A DNA stretch of 64,000 nucleotides from positions 308,742-372,741 of the forward strand of contig MU657202.1 in NCBI GenBank assembly GCA_026770575.1, given 5' to 3'. Shown here piece after piece: positions 22,085 through 34,129 of the stretch. The stretch is from Pelagophyceae sp. CCMP2097. Taxonomy: Eukaryota > Sar > Pelagophyceae. How positions within the stretch are numbered: the first letter of the stretch is position 1; every line of letters begins with the position of its first letter. The notes beneath the pieces were generated by a model. That model saw only the letters and a list, made by a program, of their open reading frames with translations, had not been told where the DNA came from and did not search any database. A program made the translations under genes and the position numbers.

Positions 22085-25000
22085 TCATGGGCTCCCGGCG
22101 GCGGGGCCGTCCGCGGCGGCGAGGCCGAGGAGGCGGTCGATGCGCTCGCGGAGCGAGGCCTTTGCGACGTCGAGCTGCTTGAGCGCCGCGGCCTTTTGTT
22201 CCGCGGGGAGGTCGGCGATTTGCGCCGTCTCGGCGCGCAGCGATTCGACGAGGGCGTCGGCGCCGCCGCGGAACGACTCGACGAGGTCATCGAGGCGCCG
22301 CAAGTGGTCGTCGGCGGCGGCGGCGAACCTGGCGACGCCGGGGCCCGCGTTGGGCACGGCCCGGAAGACGAGCGGCCAGACGTCGGCGTCGAAGCGGCCG
22401 CGGCAGACGGCCACCGCGGGCTCGAACGTCGCCGGCGCCGCGCCGCGGCGGTGCAGGCAGTCGAAGGTGAGGACTGTCGCCTCGGCCGTCACCTCGACGT
22501 CGACGACGGTTGCGCGCGGCGACACGGCTTCGCGCCACGCGGGAGCGCGCACACCGACGGCGACGCGGCTAAACGTCTTCGTCGCGCCGCGGCGGTTGGT
22601 GCCCTGGTGCGTCAGCGGCGGCAGCGCCTTGCGCTCGCCCGTGCCGAAGAGCGCGCCTGTCTCGCGCGACCACGCGACGGCGTGCGCCCCGCCGAGGCGG
22701 ACGTCGGAGATGCGTTCGCCGCTGAGGACGAGTTTTGGCGAGGCGACGTGGTCCACCTCACCCGCGCCCAACTCGCCGCCGCGGTTCGACCCCAGCGCGT
22801 AGACGTCGCCCAAAACGTCGAGGAAGAGCGCGCGCCGCGGCGCCGTGCGGCCGTAGCCGCTGTGGAGGCCGAGGACGATTTCCTCACTCGTCCAGAGCAG
22901 CGGCGGCGCGCAGACGGCCGCGACGGGCGCCGTGAAGTGGACGAGCGCGGGCGCGTCCGTGGCGTCGCCGACGGCGAAGAGTTTGCCCGACTCGGTGAGC
23001 GCGAACAGGCGCCCCTCCTGCACGGCGACGTGGACCGTGCGCTCGCCGGGGACGACGGGCTCGACGACGTGCGCGTCCTCGGGCCGCGCAGAACCGCCGA
23101 CGCGGACGCGGTAGAACGCGCCGCTCCGGGCGCCGACGACCACGTTCAAAAACCGCGCCGGCGTCGCGCCCTGCGCCGGCGCCGCGCCCTGCGCGCCGGC
23201 CTCCAAGAAGTCCGTGGGCGGCGCGCTCTTTGCCCGCAGGCCGGCGCGCGCCTTGGTGCCGATGCACGTCAGCGTCTCGAAGATTTCGGCCGCGGGCACG
23301 GCGGCGTCGAGGCGGACGTCGGCCGCCAGGCGCAGCAGTTTCGCCACCGCGGGCGCGCGCTCCGCAAAGCGCCGCACCGCGCGGGCGCCGCGGTCCTTGG
23401 GCTCGACGGCGGGCAGCGCCGACGCGGCGAGCTCGCGGAGCGCGCGCTTGACAAAGGCGTTGGCGAGGCCAAGCGCAAAGACGAACGCCGACAGCTTGAA
23501 CCGCGCCTCGCCCCTAAGCTCCAGCGCGGAGACGACCATTGCGCGGACCACGCCCTGGTCGACGAGGTCGCGCGTCGAGAAATGGTCTCCGACGGAAGCC
23601 ATGGCGTTGACGACGGCGTCGACGGCCTGGAGCTTGTTCTGCCACGACTGGTCCGCCTTTGTTAGAACCGGGTCCGCCGCGACGATGGAGCGCGCCTCGT
23701 CAATCACCACCGCCCACGTTTTGAACGACCGGGCGAAGGCGTGCGCGGAGCGGAGCACGTTTGCGCAAAACGCCCCGTCGTCGGGCTGCCCGGCCAGCGC
23801 GGGCAGCACGACGAGCGCCGCGGCGTGCAGCGCGGCCGCCGAGACCGCGCCCTCGTTCGACGGGGCCCGCTTCGACGCGGCCGCGTCGTCGTCGTCGTCG
23901 ATTGCCCTCTTGCCGCGCTTTTGCCGCTCCGGCACGTAGTCGTCGTCCACGTCGGAGTGGTCGTTACCGGCGTTGTACCGCGCGTCCGTCGAAAGCACCG
24001 CGTCGTACGCAAACGTCCGCCGGCCAGCGTTTGCCCGCCGCGAACGCTTCGGAGCGCCCTCGGACGGCCGCCCGGCGTTCTCGGAAGCGGCCGGCTTCGC
24101 GTCGTCGTAGACGCGGCGCGCCGACATCTTGGTCGAGGCCGGGTCGTAGAGGCCCTTTGCGAGGGTCCACTTGCCGAAGCGGTTCTTGCCCTGGCCGTCG
24201 ACGTCGAAGAGGCCGTCCTTGGCGCTGGCGCGCCAAAGCAGGCCGCCCATCTCCTTCTCTTTGAGAGACTTGGCGCCCGCCGCGAAGAGGAAGTGGCCCG
24301 AGAACTCGAGCCATTCGCCCGCGGGGATGTCGGCCGCCGACGCGACCGCGCGCTTGGAAGTGAGGCGAAACGTCCACCGCTCGCCGCGGTCCCAGGCCTT
24401 GCGGCCAAAGGACCACAGGCCGCTCCAAACCATGCGGCCCTCCTTGAAGGCTAGCTTGCCGCGGAGCAGCGCCTCGGACGGGCCCTCGTCGGCCGCCTTG
24501 GCCGGCGCCGCCTTGGTCAGCGGCGCGTCCTCGCCGTCCACCTGCGCGGGCGCCGCTCGCCGTTAGCGCGTCGTCCGTAGCGGCGGCGGCGGCGAGAGGG
24601 GTGCTCACGTCGGGCGCCACGACGAGGTGCTGCTGCGGCGGTGCGTGCATTGCGTCGACGAGCGCGGCGAAGAGCGACTCGAGGCCGATGGCCATGCGGC
24701 AGTCCAGGTCGCTGCCCATCGCGGCGAGGCGGTCGAGGCGCGCGGACTCTGGCGACTCGACGGCTGGCGCGACGGCCGGCGCGGCGGCCGGCGCGGCGGC
24801 CGCCAGGAACGAAAAACCGTGCCGCTGCCGCCGCTGCTCCTGCCGCAGCAGCCACGCCGCGCGCGGCAGGCCTGCGACGGCGACGAGCGCGCAGTCGCAG
24901 AGGACCCGCACGGGCCGCTCGAGGAACTTGCGCGCGCGAATCGGCAACGCCGGCGCCACCACGCGCCCGCCCTGCAGCGAGAACCCAAAGGGCTGCTCCC

Positions 25001-25626
25001 GGCTCGCGTTCGCGTAGTCGACGCCGCCGCGCTTGCCGCGGCCTAGCGGCAGACGTGCGGGGCCAGCGGGCGGGCTCTCGCCGCCGCGTGCGGCGCGAGG
25101 AGCACTCCGCCGGCCTCTTGCAGAAGATGCGCGCACCGTGGTCCTTGACGCCGCCGTCCTGGAGCGTGATCGTGAACGCGTCGTCGTTGCAGCCCTCGCG
25201 CCCAAAGCCGATGCAGGGGACGTGGGACTGCGCCTCGCTGTCGGGAGACGATGACTTCGGAAACGAGGGTTCCCCCCGACGCCCGTGCGACACAGGCCAG
25301 AGATGCGGCACTCACGCGACCTGCGAGTTGCCGGCGAGGAGCGAAAAGCGCGCCTCGTCGAGCTTGTTCAGCTGTGACCTTGAGTACCAGCCCGGCAGGT
25401 AGTCCGACGTCGTCGACGCCGGGGCCTCGAAGACGTCGTCGAAGCCCTTTGTCATGTTGGCGTAGACAAAGACCTTGCGCGTCAGCGCCAGCGCGTAGCG
25501 CCGCTCCCACGTCGGCGCCGACCGCTGTGCCTCGCAAATCAACGCCGCGGCCCGACGCGACGCCGCACGCCGCGCGTCGCCGTCGTCTTCCCAGAACGCG
25601 ACCGTGCCCGCGAAGCGCTCGGCAAC
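22085..25626 (-). CDS. Large protein with RCC1-like repeats (5' exon missing)
   Basis: Exons in phase: 25626..25316, 25237..25137, 25042..24609, 24541..22085 (1,101 codons), donors GTGAGT, GTGCGC and GTGAGC. The first listed exon follows an acceptor CTTAG, so an initiator exon lies upstream. Order: a conserved-looking N-terminal region (NMTKGFDDVFEAPAST, LPGWYSRSQLNKLDEARF, GFGREGCNDDAFTITLQDGG), an Ala-rich linker, then a domain with MVWSGLWSFGRKAWDRGERW and a basic/acidic nuclear-looking segment with KRGKRAIDDDDD. A helical region follows, then RCC1-type repeats with GDVYALGSNRGGELGAGE, and a C-terminal coiled coil. RCC1 repeats form beta-propeller blades used in GTPase exchange or protein binding; only about three are visible. 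The basic segment suggests a nuclear location. No closer family recognised. Confidence 0.65.
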
Positions 25627-25697
25627 CTAAGCTCGTTGTCGAGGAGACACGGCACGCATCTTTATTTTAGAACGCGTCGTCGTCGTCGTCGCCTCTC

Positions 25698-25958
25698 TCA
25701 GCACAGGAGGAAAGGCTTCGCGCGGGGGCGTCGTCGCACCAGGCACTTCCAGATCGCGTCATCGTCTGCGATCGTGCGGTAGCGCCGCGCCGTGCAGCGA
25801 AAGTGGAGCAGCTTGGCGCCGCAGAAGTCGAGCAAATTGTGAGGGACCGCGTGGAAGATGTGCAGGAGCGACGACGGCGCCGCTCGCGCGACTTTGGCGC
25901 CCTTCCTCGACGAGTTCACCTTCCCCGCCTTCGCCGCCATCGTCGCCTTCATCGCCAT
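25698..25958 (-). CDS. Small F-box-like protein
   Basis: 86 codons from ATG 25958, or from 25940 (second Met). The middle reads LLHIFHAVPHNLLDFCGAKLL, then CTARRYRTIADDDAIW, matching the F-box pattern (hydrophobic LLxxIF, then Cys/Arg-rich RRYRxIADDDxxW). A short Lys/Ala tract precedes it. F-box proteins link substrates to SCF ubiquitin ligases via Skp1; here no substrate domain is present in this frame, so it may be a minimal protein or the last exon of a larger one. An AATAAA-like signal follows on the minus strand near 25665. Confidence 0.55.
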   Translation of the reverse strand: MAMKATMAAKAGKVNSSRKGAKVARAAPSSLLHIFHAVPHNLLDFCGAKLLHFRCTARRYRTIADDDAIWKCLVRRRPRAKPFLLC

Positions 25959-26207
25959 CGTCGACTCCGAGTTCCGGGCTCGGGATCTTCTAAGATCTCA
26001 GCGAAGAATTTTCGACACGCTCGGGTCGTGAACACACCCCTGGAGGCTAATTAATGCGACATGTAGAGGTCAGTGTCGAGAAGGTGGAATGCGTGGGCAT
26101 GCATCTGGGCTCTGATGGGAGGTTCCCCACGAGCCGACTATACCCCGTCGAACGGTGTCCCCGGCGGCCATGCTCCCGGTCATCCATGTTCACAGGAAGA
26201 AGTTCGA

Positions 26208-29200
26208 CTAAGAGGTCGGTTCGAGGGTCGGGAGGTTGACGGGCGCTACGGGCTCGCCGAGTCTGACGGAGCCGTCGTGTGTGTACATGGTGCGCGGTTG
26301 GGCGGGGTCTGCGTAGTCTGCCGCGTAGACCACATTTGTCGCGTTCCCCGCTTCGGCGAGCTGCAACGGGAACGGGCTGCCGTCGATGGCCGCCGAATCG
26401 GGGAAGAGGTAGAACGCCGGCACGGGCTGCATCAAAACTTCGTCGCTGGCCCAGCGCAGCGCCACGCCCGCTGAACCGCGGACCTCATGGTACTCGACCG
26501 TGAGGGCATACATTCCCCCGCGCACCATCCGCACGCTCCCCTGCGCGGCGAGTTGCCCCGGCGCCGTCTCGCAGACGAGCGCGCCGTCGAGGAAGATTCG
26601 CGCCGCGTCGTCGGCGTCGGCGACTGCGACCTCGAGCGTGAACAAGCCGGTCAAAGGCGCCGCGAGCAAACCCGTCCATCGCACGGAAGCGTGGTCCGCC
26701 GCGCCCGGCGAAACCTCGCCCGTGCCTATCGCGTGTAGCATCTTCAATACAAAGTCCCACGCGGTCCAACAACAAAGAGGACGCACCCCAGTCGTAGTCG
26801 AGGGGCCCTGCGTCGTCGCGGACAAGATCGGCGTCGCCAAAGAGGCCGCCGTTTGTAAAGTAGTGGCCGACGAGGCCGCCACCGCCGCCGCGCGCGCCGG
26901 CGAGTTGCCTTGCCACGTCGACGAAGACGGCGTAGGCGCCGCGTTGGAGGCCGCGCGTGGTCCAGGCGATGCCGTACGACCCGTCGCCGTTGTCCAAGGC
27001 ATACGCCGGCGAGCCGCCGGCGGGGATCTGCGAGCCTCGCAGGCGCACGCGGAACCAGCTCCCGCCGCTCTCCAAGTCATTGCCCAAAGCGTCGCGCGCG
27101 ACGACGGTGAAGCGTCTCGACGGCTCAGCGTCGACGTCCGCTTTAGCGACGCGCGGCACGGCGCCCCAGGCGCCGCTCCGCGCCGTCGCGTACGGCCCGG
27201 CGTGGCAGACGATTTCGTAGTAACCGACGACCGGCGAAAAGCCTTGGTAGGCCGGCGCGTACGGGCCAGCGACCCTACGTTGCTTGCTTTAGATCCACCC
27301 TGGGTGGGGCTGGCCCAATATAGGGTATGGCCGTCTAAGCAGTGACAAAGTCACGTTCACTTTTTCAAAATCACGGCGAGAGAACAGTGTAACGCACGCC
27401 TTGCCGCGGAGTTTTGCGGTGAGGTCCCAGAGGCCGGCGGTGTAGAGCGTAAAGGTGAGAGCGAAACGCGAGGGCCCCACTTTTGCCACCGTGACGTTCG
27501 GCGTCGCGTCGCGCGACGACTTGGGCACGCTGTGCCGCGAGCTGCGCCGGCGCAGAGTGAGCGTCGCCGTGATCGACTCCAACGGTTCTTCAACGGCGGC
27601 GTTGTACGTCGCGTCTCTCAGGTCGACGTAGACAATCGCCGGTCGCTCGGAAACGACGCCGCCGATGAGGGGCGCGCCGCTGAGCGACGACGTCTCCTCG
27701 CTGGCGATGCCGGCGACGACGTCTACGGTGAACGGCGAATCTTGAACCTGCGAGCCCAGGAAGGAAGCGTCGGCGTCGGCTCTGGAGATGAGCGGCGAGT
27801 AGCGGTCGCCGACGGCCAGCGCCGCCGCGGCTGACGCTTTTGCGCCGACGAGCGCCGACGCCGCGTAGCCGCCGGTCGTGGGCACGAGGAGGTCCGTGCG
27901 ATACGTCCCATTTCCGTTGTCGGTCACAGCCGCCTACCATCTCCAGTGTCTTCCAAGACGGATGAGCGGTCCACAAAGCACGCACGAGCTCGGCGGCCCC
28001 GCCTGGGCCGAAGAGGACCAGCGCGACTGCGTCGCCGCCGCGGAGGCGGAGGTTGGAGCAGGCGTCGCGCGTTTCGATGATCGCAAACGGCGCGTGCCAT
28101 TCTCCAGACGCGTACGTGTCGGAATGCACCACCGTCGACGTTGAAGCGGCCGTCGGGCCGGGTATGACGTCGTAGTCGAAGGTAAAGTCGCCGATGAGCG
28201 CCGACCGCCAAAAGTTGGCCGCGGGCACTACGACATAGTCACTCAAACGCTCGAGGTCGACGTTGTTCGCCGACGTGTGCGTCCAGAAGAGCTTGATTCT
28301 GGCGTCGGCGCCGCGCTCGTGCTGCCACGTCAGCTCGAACGTGACCACTTTCGAATTCGGCTTGAAAGAACCCTCCCAGGGCCCGAGCACTTGGTCCTGC
28401 CTTGTGGCCTTTGCAAAGGGCGCTTTTCTTTCAGCGCCAAGGACTCGGACGCCGTCGAGGTAGAGCAGTGCGACGGAGTCGATGTCCGTTTCGATCTTGA
28501 AACCGTAAGTTTCCTCGAAAAAGTCGAATTCGACGCGCCCGGTGTACCTCAGCGAAAAGTAGTCCTGCGGCACTTCGTCGTAGATGCGCGGCAGCTTGGA
28601 GGCGTCGTAGTCGTCTGCGGTCTTGTACGGCGCAAACGCCCCAAAGTCGAAATCCACGGCGGAGACGGCTCGTCGGCTCAAGAGCCTTTCCAAAGTGAAC
28701 TGGCCGTATGCAAAGGCGTCGAGGCCCGGCTCCAAGACGAAGAACTGCGCTTTGTGGGCGCCCGCGACTCGCGGCTCGTATGAAATGTCGTAGAGGCCGG
28801 AACCGAGGGCCGTCGCCTCGACTGTAAAGTTCTCCGTCTTGCCATCTAAAGAGCCGTTCAACGCGCCGCCGCCGCGGAAGACGCCGTGGATTCGGTCGTT
28901 TGAGTGGAGGAGGACGTTGCCAAAGGCGTCGCGCGCCGTGACGACGACTCTCGAGGCGCGGCAGGCAACGACGTTCGGCTCCAGGCCCCGCCCTATCGCG
29001 GTAGACGTGCGGCCCACGCAGGTGGCGGGCGCCAAGAACGGCGAGAACGGCGACCCGACGATGTGGGCGCCCGAAACCGCGTCTTTCACTTGTAAAGAGT
29101 AAGTTCCCGAGACGGTGGCGTTGTACGTGGCGTTGTATCTTCCAAGCCCGGCGTGCACCACCGCCCCAACGACGACCTCGGCCCCATAAGTAAGCAAGAC

Positions 29201-32200
29201 GGTAAAGTTCGACCGGGCGTTGTCGTCGATGAGGTTGTTCCCGGGGTCTTTTGCGAAGATCGTAAAGGAAGATACGACGCCGGCGACCGCGCTGGTGAGC
29301 CCGAGGCCCGAGGCAAACGTCGTCGAACCGTCGACGTCGCCGTCGGCCACTTTGACTTTGAAAGGCGAATCGTGGACGTGTTCGCCGTTGAAGCGGACGG
29401 CGCAGAGCGAGTCGCCGGACTCAATGGGCTGGTACGAGCACATTATAGTCCCGTTCACATAATTCGCCGTCATCGTCCCAACCGTCGTCGTGTTCCGCGG
29501 GCCGACGACTTCGCAACTCAATCCTGCAACGTCCGCAAAGACGGGGTTGCCCCAGCCGTCGCGCGCCGTCGCGACGATCCAGGTAGAGTCATTGACCTTT
29601 GCGTGTGCGAGGCCCGGCCCTTCGGCCGTCGACGAAGGCGCCACGGCGGCGTTTGAAAGGACGCGCAGCTGGTACGGCGAGCCCTCGACGTGCGCGCCGC
29701 CGAGCGTGACGTATAAAGTTTGCTCGCCGGCGATAGTCGGCGTGTACTCGACAAGATACGTCCCGTTGCCAAAGTCCCGGAAAGCGCCGACCGTCGTCTG
29801 CGACGTCTCGAGGCCGTCGGATGCTTTGAATTCCGTCTGACGATGGACGCAATACCGCTCCCAATCTGCAAAAGTACCTACCCCGACTCGGCTCCAGTCC
29901 TCGGAAGTGCCCCAGTCGAAATTCTGTTTGGCAACCATGTCGAACGAATCCCCGCCGACGTTGCGCTCGTTCCCAAGCGCGTCGACGGCGACGATTGTAA
30001 AATGCATCGCCTCGCCAGCGGTGCCGCGCCGTTTCCCATCACCAAAAGCGTACGACGTCTCCGCCTGCGTCCTCGAAGCGGGGTCCACCGTCAAGATGAA
30101 GGGGCTGCCGCGGATGTGCCTTCGTGCGTCTGCGTCCGCATTGCTCTCAAAGTCGTCGCGGGTGGCGTTGGGCCTGAACGTGACGTCGAGCTGATACGTC
30201 CCCGCCACCGTCGGCACCACCGACGCGTACGCGACGCCGTTCGAAAGATCCACCGTCAAACTGGCCTGCAAGGCGCCGACGCCGGAAGAGGCGCCGGCGT
30301 TGAGCTCTCTCAAAGAGATGTTGGCCTGGAAACCCAGCAGAGCGTCAAACTTGAGCGCCGGCGCAGACGTCGCCACCGGGTCGAAGGCCGCCGCCGCAGC
30401 CACCGTCGGCAGGATCCGGAAGACGTCGTCGCGCCGGTTGCCATAAGCGTCGCAGAGGTAAATGCCGAATTGTAACGGCTGCCCCGCCGAACCCCGCGAG
30501 AGGCCAGCCCCGACGGCGTACGTCTCGTCCGCCGACGTCCGCGCCGAGACGACCGTCGCCGAGACTCTGCGCATCGACACTGAAGCCGGGGCAGCGTCGT
30601 ACGCGTCAAAGGGGAAGTTCCGGCTTTGTGCTTCCGCGGCCGCGGCCGCGTCTAAGCGGCCGTTGTTCAGGAAAGTAGAGGCGTTGGCCACGGGCAGTTC
30701 GTCCATGTAGTACAGGTTCTCCTTTGGGATGACCTGCCGCGGTACCGTTTCACTCGCCCACTCGAATGACAAGGCCTTGCCGCGGCCGCCCGCGACGTTC
30801 GGCGCCGGCCCCTTGTGCAATCCGCCGCCGGCGAAGCGCGTCACGCGCAGCTCCAGCACGACAAGGTGCAAAGCGTCGGCGACGAGTTCCGCGCGCGCGG
30901 AACGCTCGCCGCAGGCCTGCCGCCGCACGTCCCAACAATCGATCAAAAGCCGCCCGTCCAACCAGAGCCGCGCGCCGAGGCCGTCGCCCGTCGCGGAGAC
31001 GAACAACGTAAAACGCTCCGTCTTGTCCGGCCGTAGCCGGCCGGACCACCGGACGACAGCAAAGTCGGGGCCCGCCTGCGCGGCCGCCAAGCCCGTTGCG
31101 AGAGACGAGGTGCGCCACTCAAAGTGGACGCGCGCGTCGATGCGGGAGAGGAGCAGGTTGTCGTCGACTTGGCGCGGGGCCACCGCCGACGGCTGCCTTC
31201 GGGAAATTTCCTCGCCGAACGCATCGCGGTAGTACGCGCCGCGCAGCCCACCCGGCACGGCGAGCCAGGCGCGCGCGCGGTAGTCCCCCGCCGCCGCGGC
31301 GGCCCACGTGCCCGTGTACGTGCCGTCGCCGACGTCCAAAACGGCGGCGACGATTCGCCGCGCCTTTGCGGAGACGTAGAACGGCGAATTGGTGCCTGCG
31401 TCGTAGTCCGCGTCGCCAAAGTCCGGCCTGTCCAGCAAAGCGTAGGGCTCGACCTCGACGACGAAGCGGTCGCCGCCAATGCGCGAGATTTGTCCAAACG
31501 CCGAATGCGCGACGACGTAGATGCCGCTCGGCACGCCAGCGACGCCGTGCCAGTCGCCGCGCCATCTCGAGTACCTCGCCGCCGTACGAAAAGCGTCGTC
31601 GTCGCGGATCGTCAGGACCGTTGTGCGCTGCGGGCCCAGGACGGCGCCGCCCGCCGGCGAGTGGAGGCGGAAGGCGCATTCTTCGTCAGCCTCCAAGAGG
31701 CGATCGTCGTGGATAGTGACCAAAAACGACAGTTCGACGACACCCGGCGCAAACTCCAGCCGCAGCGACGTCGCATAAAACGCCGTCGCGGAGACGTCGG
31801 AGCCGTCGGTGGTCAAGTGCTCCAAAGAGTACGAGACCGCGACGGCGCCGACGCCGCCGCCCGTGCGCAATACAGTCAATCTCACATTCGTAGAGTCCTC
31901 GGCCACTTCATAAGTCGGCGAGGACCAGGCCAGCGTGCCCTCGTGGCCGCAGACGACGTGCGAGAGCTTGGGGACCGTGCCGTTCGTCCCGTTTGGCGCC
32001 GGTACGACGAGCGCGGAGCAGTTGAACGTCGCGGTGCCGTCGAAACCCTCGTCGCAGCGCGTCGCGAGGTCCTTGAGGGGTTTGGATGCGGTGGCGACGC
32101 GGAAGGGCTCGGCCTCGTCAAAGGCGTCTTCTCGCTGCGTCCCGAACTCGAGGTACGTCGAGAGCTCTCTTCGGAGCTCGTCCGCCGGCAACTCCGAATC

Positions 32201-32920
32201 TGAGCGCCGTTTGCCAGACCGGCGGATCGACCACAGCAGCGGGTCGACGCACTCGAGGCATTGGAATTCGTTGCACGACGCGCACCGCGGGTCGTGCACC
32301 GTGCACGAGGCACAGCCCGTCGCGTTCGAGTAAAAGTGGCCCTCCACGCAGCGAACGCACGTCGCATCCGTGCACTCCTCGCAGAGCGAATCGAAGAGGG
32401 TGCACCGCGGCGTCGCGCAGTCTTCCCCGCGGCGGTGCGCCAAACAGGCGCAGGCGCCCGTGGCGTAGTCGCACTCGCCCTGGCCGGAGCACTCGTTCGG
32501 GCACGTGCGCTTCGGATAGCAGAGCGAGCCGCTGGCGTAGTGCGTCGGCGTGCAGGCACCGCAGTCGACGCCCTGGTAGCCCGTGTTGCAGACGCAGGTC
32601 CCGCTCCGGCGGTCGCAGTAGCCGAACTCCTTGCCGCGGCAGTAGTAGCGGCCGTTGCCCACGGGGCCGACCATGGCCGGGCAGATCTGCCGCTCCGGCA
32701 CGGAACCCCACTGGTTCGACCCGCGGTTCGACGTCGCCGGCGCGCCCTCGTTTACGCGCTCGGCGAGCCAATTCGCGGCGCGGTCCACTTGACCGACGAA
32801 GCCCCGTTCGTACGGCTTAAACGCCGCATACTCCTCGTCGCCAGGGTCGCCGTCCGGGTCGAAGAGCCGGTACGCCCCGCAGGCGCCCAGCAGCAGAACC
32901 AGACCGCACGCCCGCCGCAT
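26208..32920 (-). CDS. Giant secreted EGF/Calx-beta/PA14/filamin-repeat protein
   Basis: CDS complement(join(26208..26725,26787..27274,27398..27933,27986..32920)), 2,158 aa, three short introns (61, 123 and 52 bp), all with GTGCGT donors. ATG 32920 gives signal peptide MRRACGLVLLLGACGA. Then: EGF/furin-like Cys-rich modules (residues ~80-240); a Calx-beta domain (TYEVAEDSTNVRLTVLRTGG to LTIRDDD, ~325-440); a PA14 domain (VVRWSGRLRPDKTERFTL, ~555-690); a series of filamin-type Ig repeats with GDGTY/GNGTYLVEYTP and GSPF/GSPYQLRV motifs; a second PA14 (YFSLRYTGRVEFDFFEETYG); more filamin repeats; and a third PA14 (DHASVRWTGLLAAPLTGLFT) near the end. No transmembrane helix or anchor is evident at the C-terminus. 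Likely an extracellular adhesion or carbohydrate-binding surface protein. PA14 plus filamin architecture is known from algal and other protist surface proteins. Confidence 0.85.
27279..27311. repeat. Dispersed element A (copy 1 of 4), at an intron 3' end
   Basis: Plus-strand core GTTGCTTGCTTTAGATCCAC followed by CCTGGGTGGGGCT. It lies inside the 123-bp intron 27275-27397 of the giant PA14/filamin gene. Read on the gene's strand, the element runs straight into the acceptor (AAGCAAGCAACGTAG). Related copies occur at 34758, 45632 and 52341. Confidence 0.75.
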
Positions 32921-33470
32921 GGCAGGCTTCCGCGCGGCAGCGCGGACCTATCGCCAAACGAAAGTCCAGTAAATTTCAAACCGGGTTCTCTCGCCGCTGC
33001 GCGGGGGCGCTCGCGGCACCGCGACGGGCCCCCGAGGTGCGCGGGGACAGGACAAAGGCGACTGTTTAATTTGAGAAAACCCGGAACGGAAACTACAGAT
33101 CGCGATCTTTCGAGCTTCGAACGAGCGGGCGGCCCACTGGCTCTGGTGCGGCACATATGCAGTGCAGCTCGGGGCCTGGGCCGGCGATGCAGGTGACGCG
33201 GGCGATTGAAAGCTGCACCACGGTCGCGACCACGCACGACGGTGCGCCGCCTCCTGCTACGCCCCCGGCCCCGGGCCGCGGTCCACTGGGTAGCCGCGCG
33301 GGCTATGGGCTTATGGGGTCCAGCCTACCCAATATGGGGTATGGGGCCCCATATGGGGCCCCATATTGGGTCCCATGGGGCGGCGGGGTTCCAGCCGGCG
33401 CGCGTCGCCTCCAGTGGGCCGCCCAAGCTTGAGCCAGGGCCCACATCGGGGTCCTTGTTAGCACCACTTG
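32921..33470. other. Intergenic region with palindromic CCCATATGGGG repeats
   Basis: No gene seen. 33303-33379 and 33576-33650 are related: both contain GGGTCCAGCCTACCCAATAT and clusters of GGGGCCCCATATGG-like palindromes. This is a small dispersed repeat family. The remainder of the interval is upstream DNA of the giant secreted-protein gene. Confidence 0.5.
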
Positions 33471-33659
33471 GGCGTCGTCCGGGCGGCTCGGCGTAGACGG
33501 CCTCGGACTCGGCGGCTCGTCGTCTTCGTCGTCATCGGATGGCCCGCCGAGCCCTTGGTGTCGCCCGCGCAATTCCGTATGGGGCCCCACGGGGCTGTAT
33601 GGGGTCCAGCCTACCCAATATGGGTGTATGGGGCCCAATATGGGGCTCCTTACGGCGTC

Positions 33660-34129
33660 CGCGGCCCGCGGACGCCCGACGGACCCGCGGCACCTCGACG
33701 TCCAGTCGAACGCGGTCCACGTCGACTCGTCCGATCTTCCGGCCTTGAGGCGGAGTCGGACTTAACGGGCCAAGCGACGGACCTCTGCGTCTACAACGAC
33801 GCGCTCTCGCCTTCAGAGAGGTTAGAGCCGCGCATGCCCCACAAGCTTGGAACCGGCGCCGGCGCCGACCGTCGCGCCGATATTTGAGCCGACGTTTGAG
33901 CCGACGTTTGATCCGACGTACGAGCCGACTCTCGAGCCGGCACCGGCGCCGACCGACGACGCGCGGCTGCTCACTGACGGAGCACGTGCACCGGCTCTAC
34001 TCGCGCACGGCCTGCGCCACCGTCTTCGACCACGGGGGAGCGCCGACGTGCGCCGCGTTGTGCCGCGACGACGCCCTGCTCTGCGGCTGGGACGGCCGCC
34101 GCGGCACGTGCGGCAGCAAACAAGCGTAA
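33660..34129 (+). pseudogene. Remnant: LamG-like tail, PT repeats, Cys-rich end
   Basis: A run of protein-like fragments in shifting frames. Around 33760-33820, LTGQATDLCVYNDALSPSER resembles the end of a LamG/concanavalin-like domain (VYxxALSPxE). 33868-33955 encodes PTFEPTFDPTYEPT-type repeats, a linker common in stramenopile extracellular proteins. 33970-34129 encodes TEHVHRLYSRTACATVF then CRDDALLCGWDGRRGTC, a Cys-rich end with a stop. The last join needs a frame change near 33960-33970 with no room for an intron, so I read this as a broken gene or an assembly error. Upstream exons are not found. Confidence 0.4.

Noticed and set aside
21201..22802. Plus-strand frame of 533 codons spanning two minus-strand genes
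   Set aside because: It crosses the boundary of ABC-F and RCC1 genes and has no recognisable domain.
21926..23665. Plus-strand frame of 579 codons opposite the RCC1-repeat gene
   Set aside because: Arg/Glu/Asp/His-rich shadow typical of reverse-frame GC3 bias; the minus strand carries RCC1 motifs and coherent splicing.
33303..33650. Palindromes as a CRISPR-like array or terminators
   Set aside because: Only two loosely spaced copies, no regular spacer, eukaryotic context.
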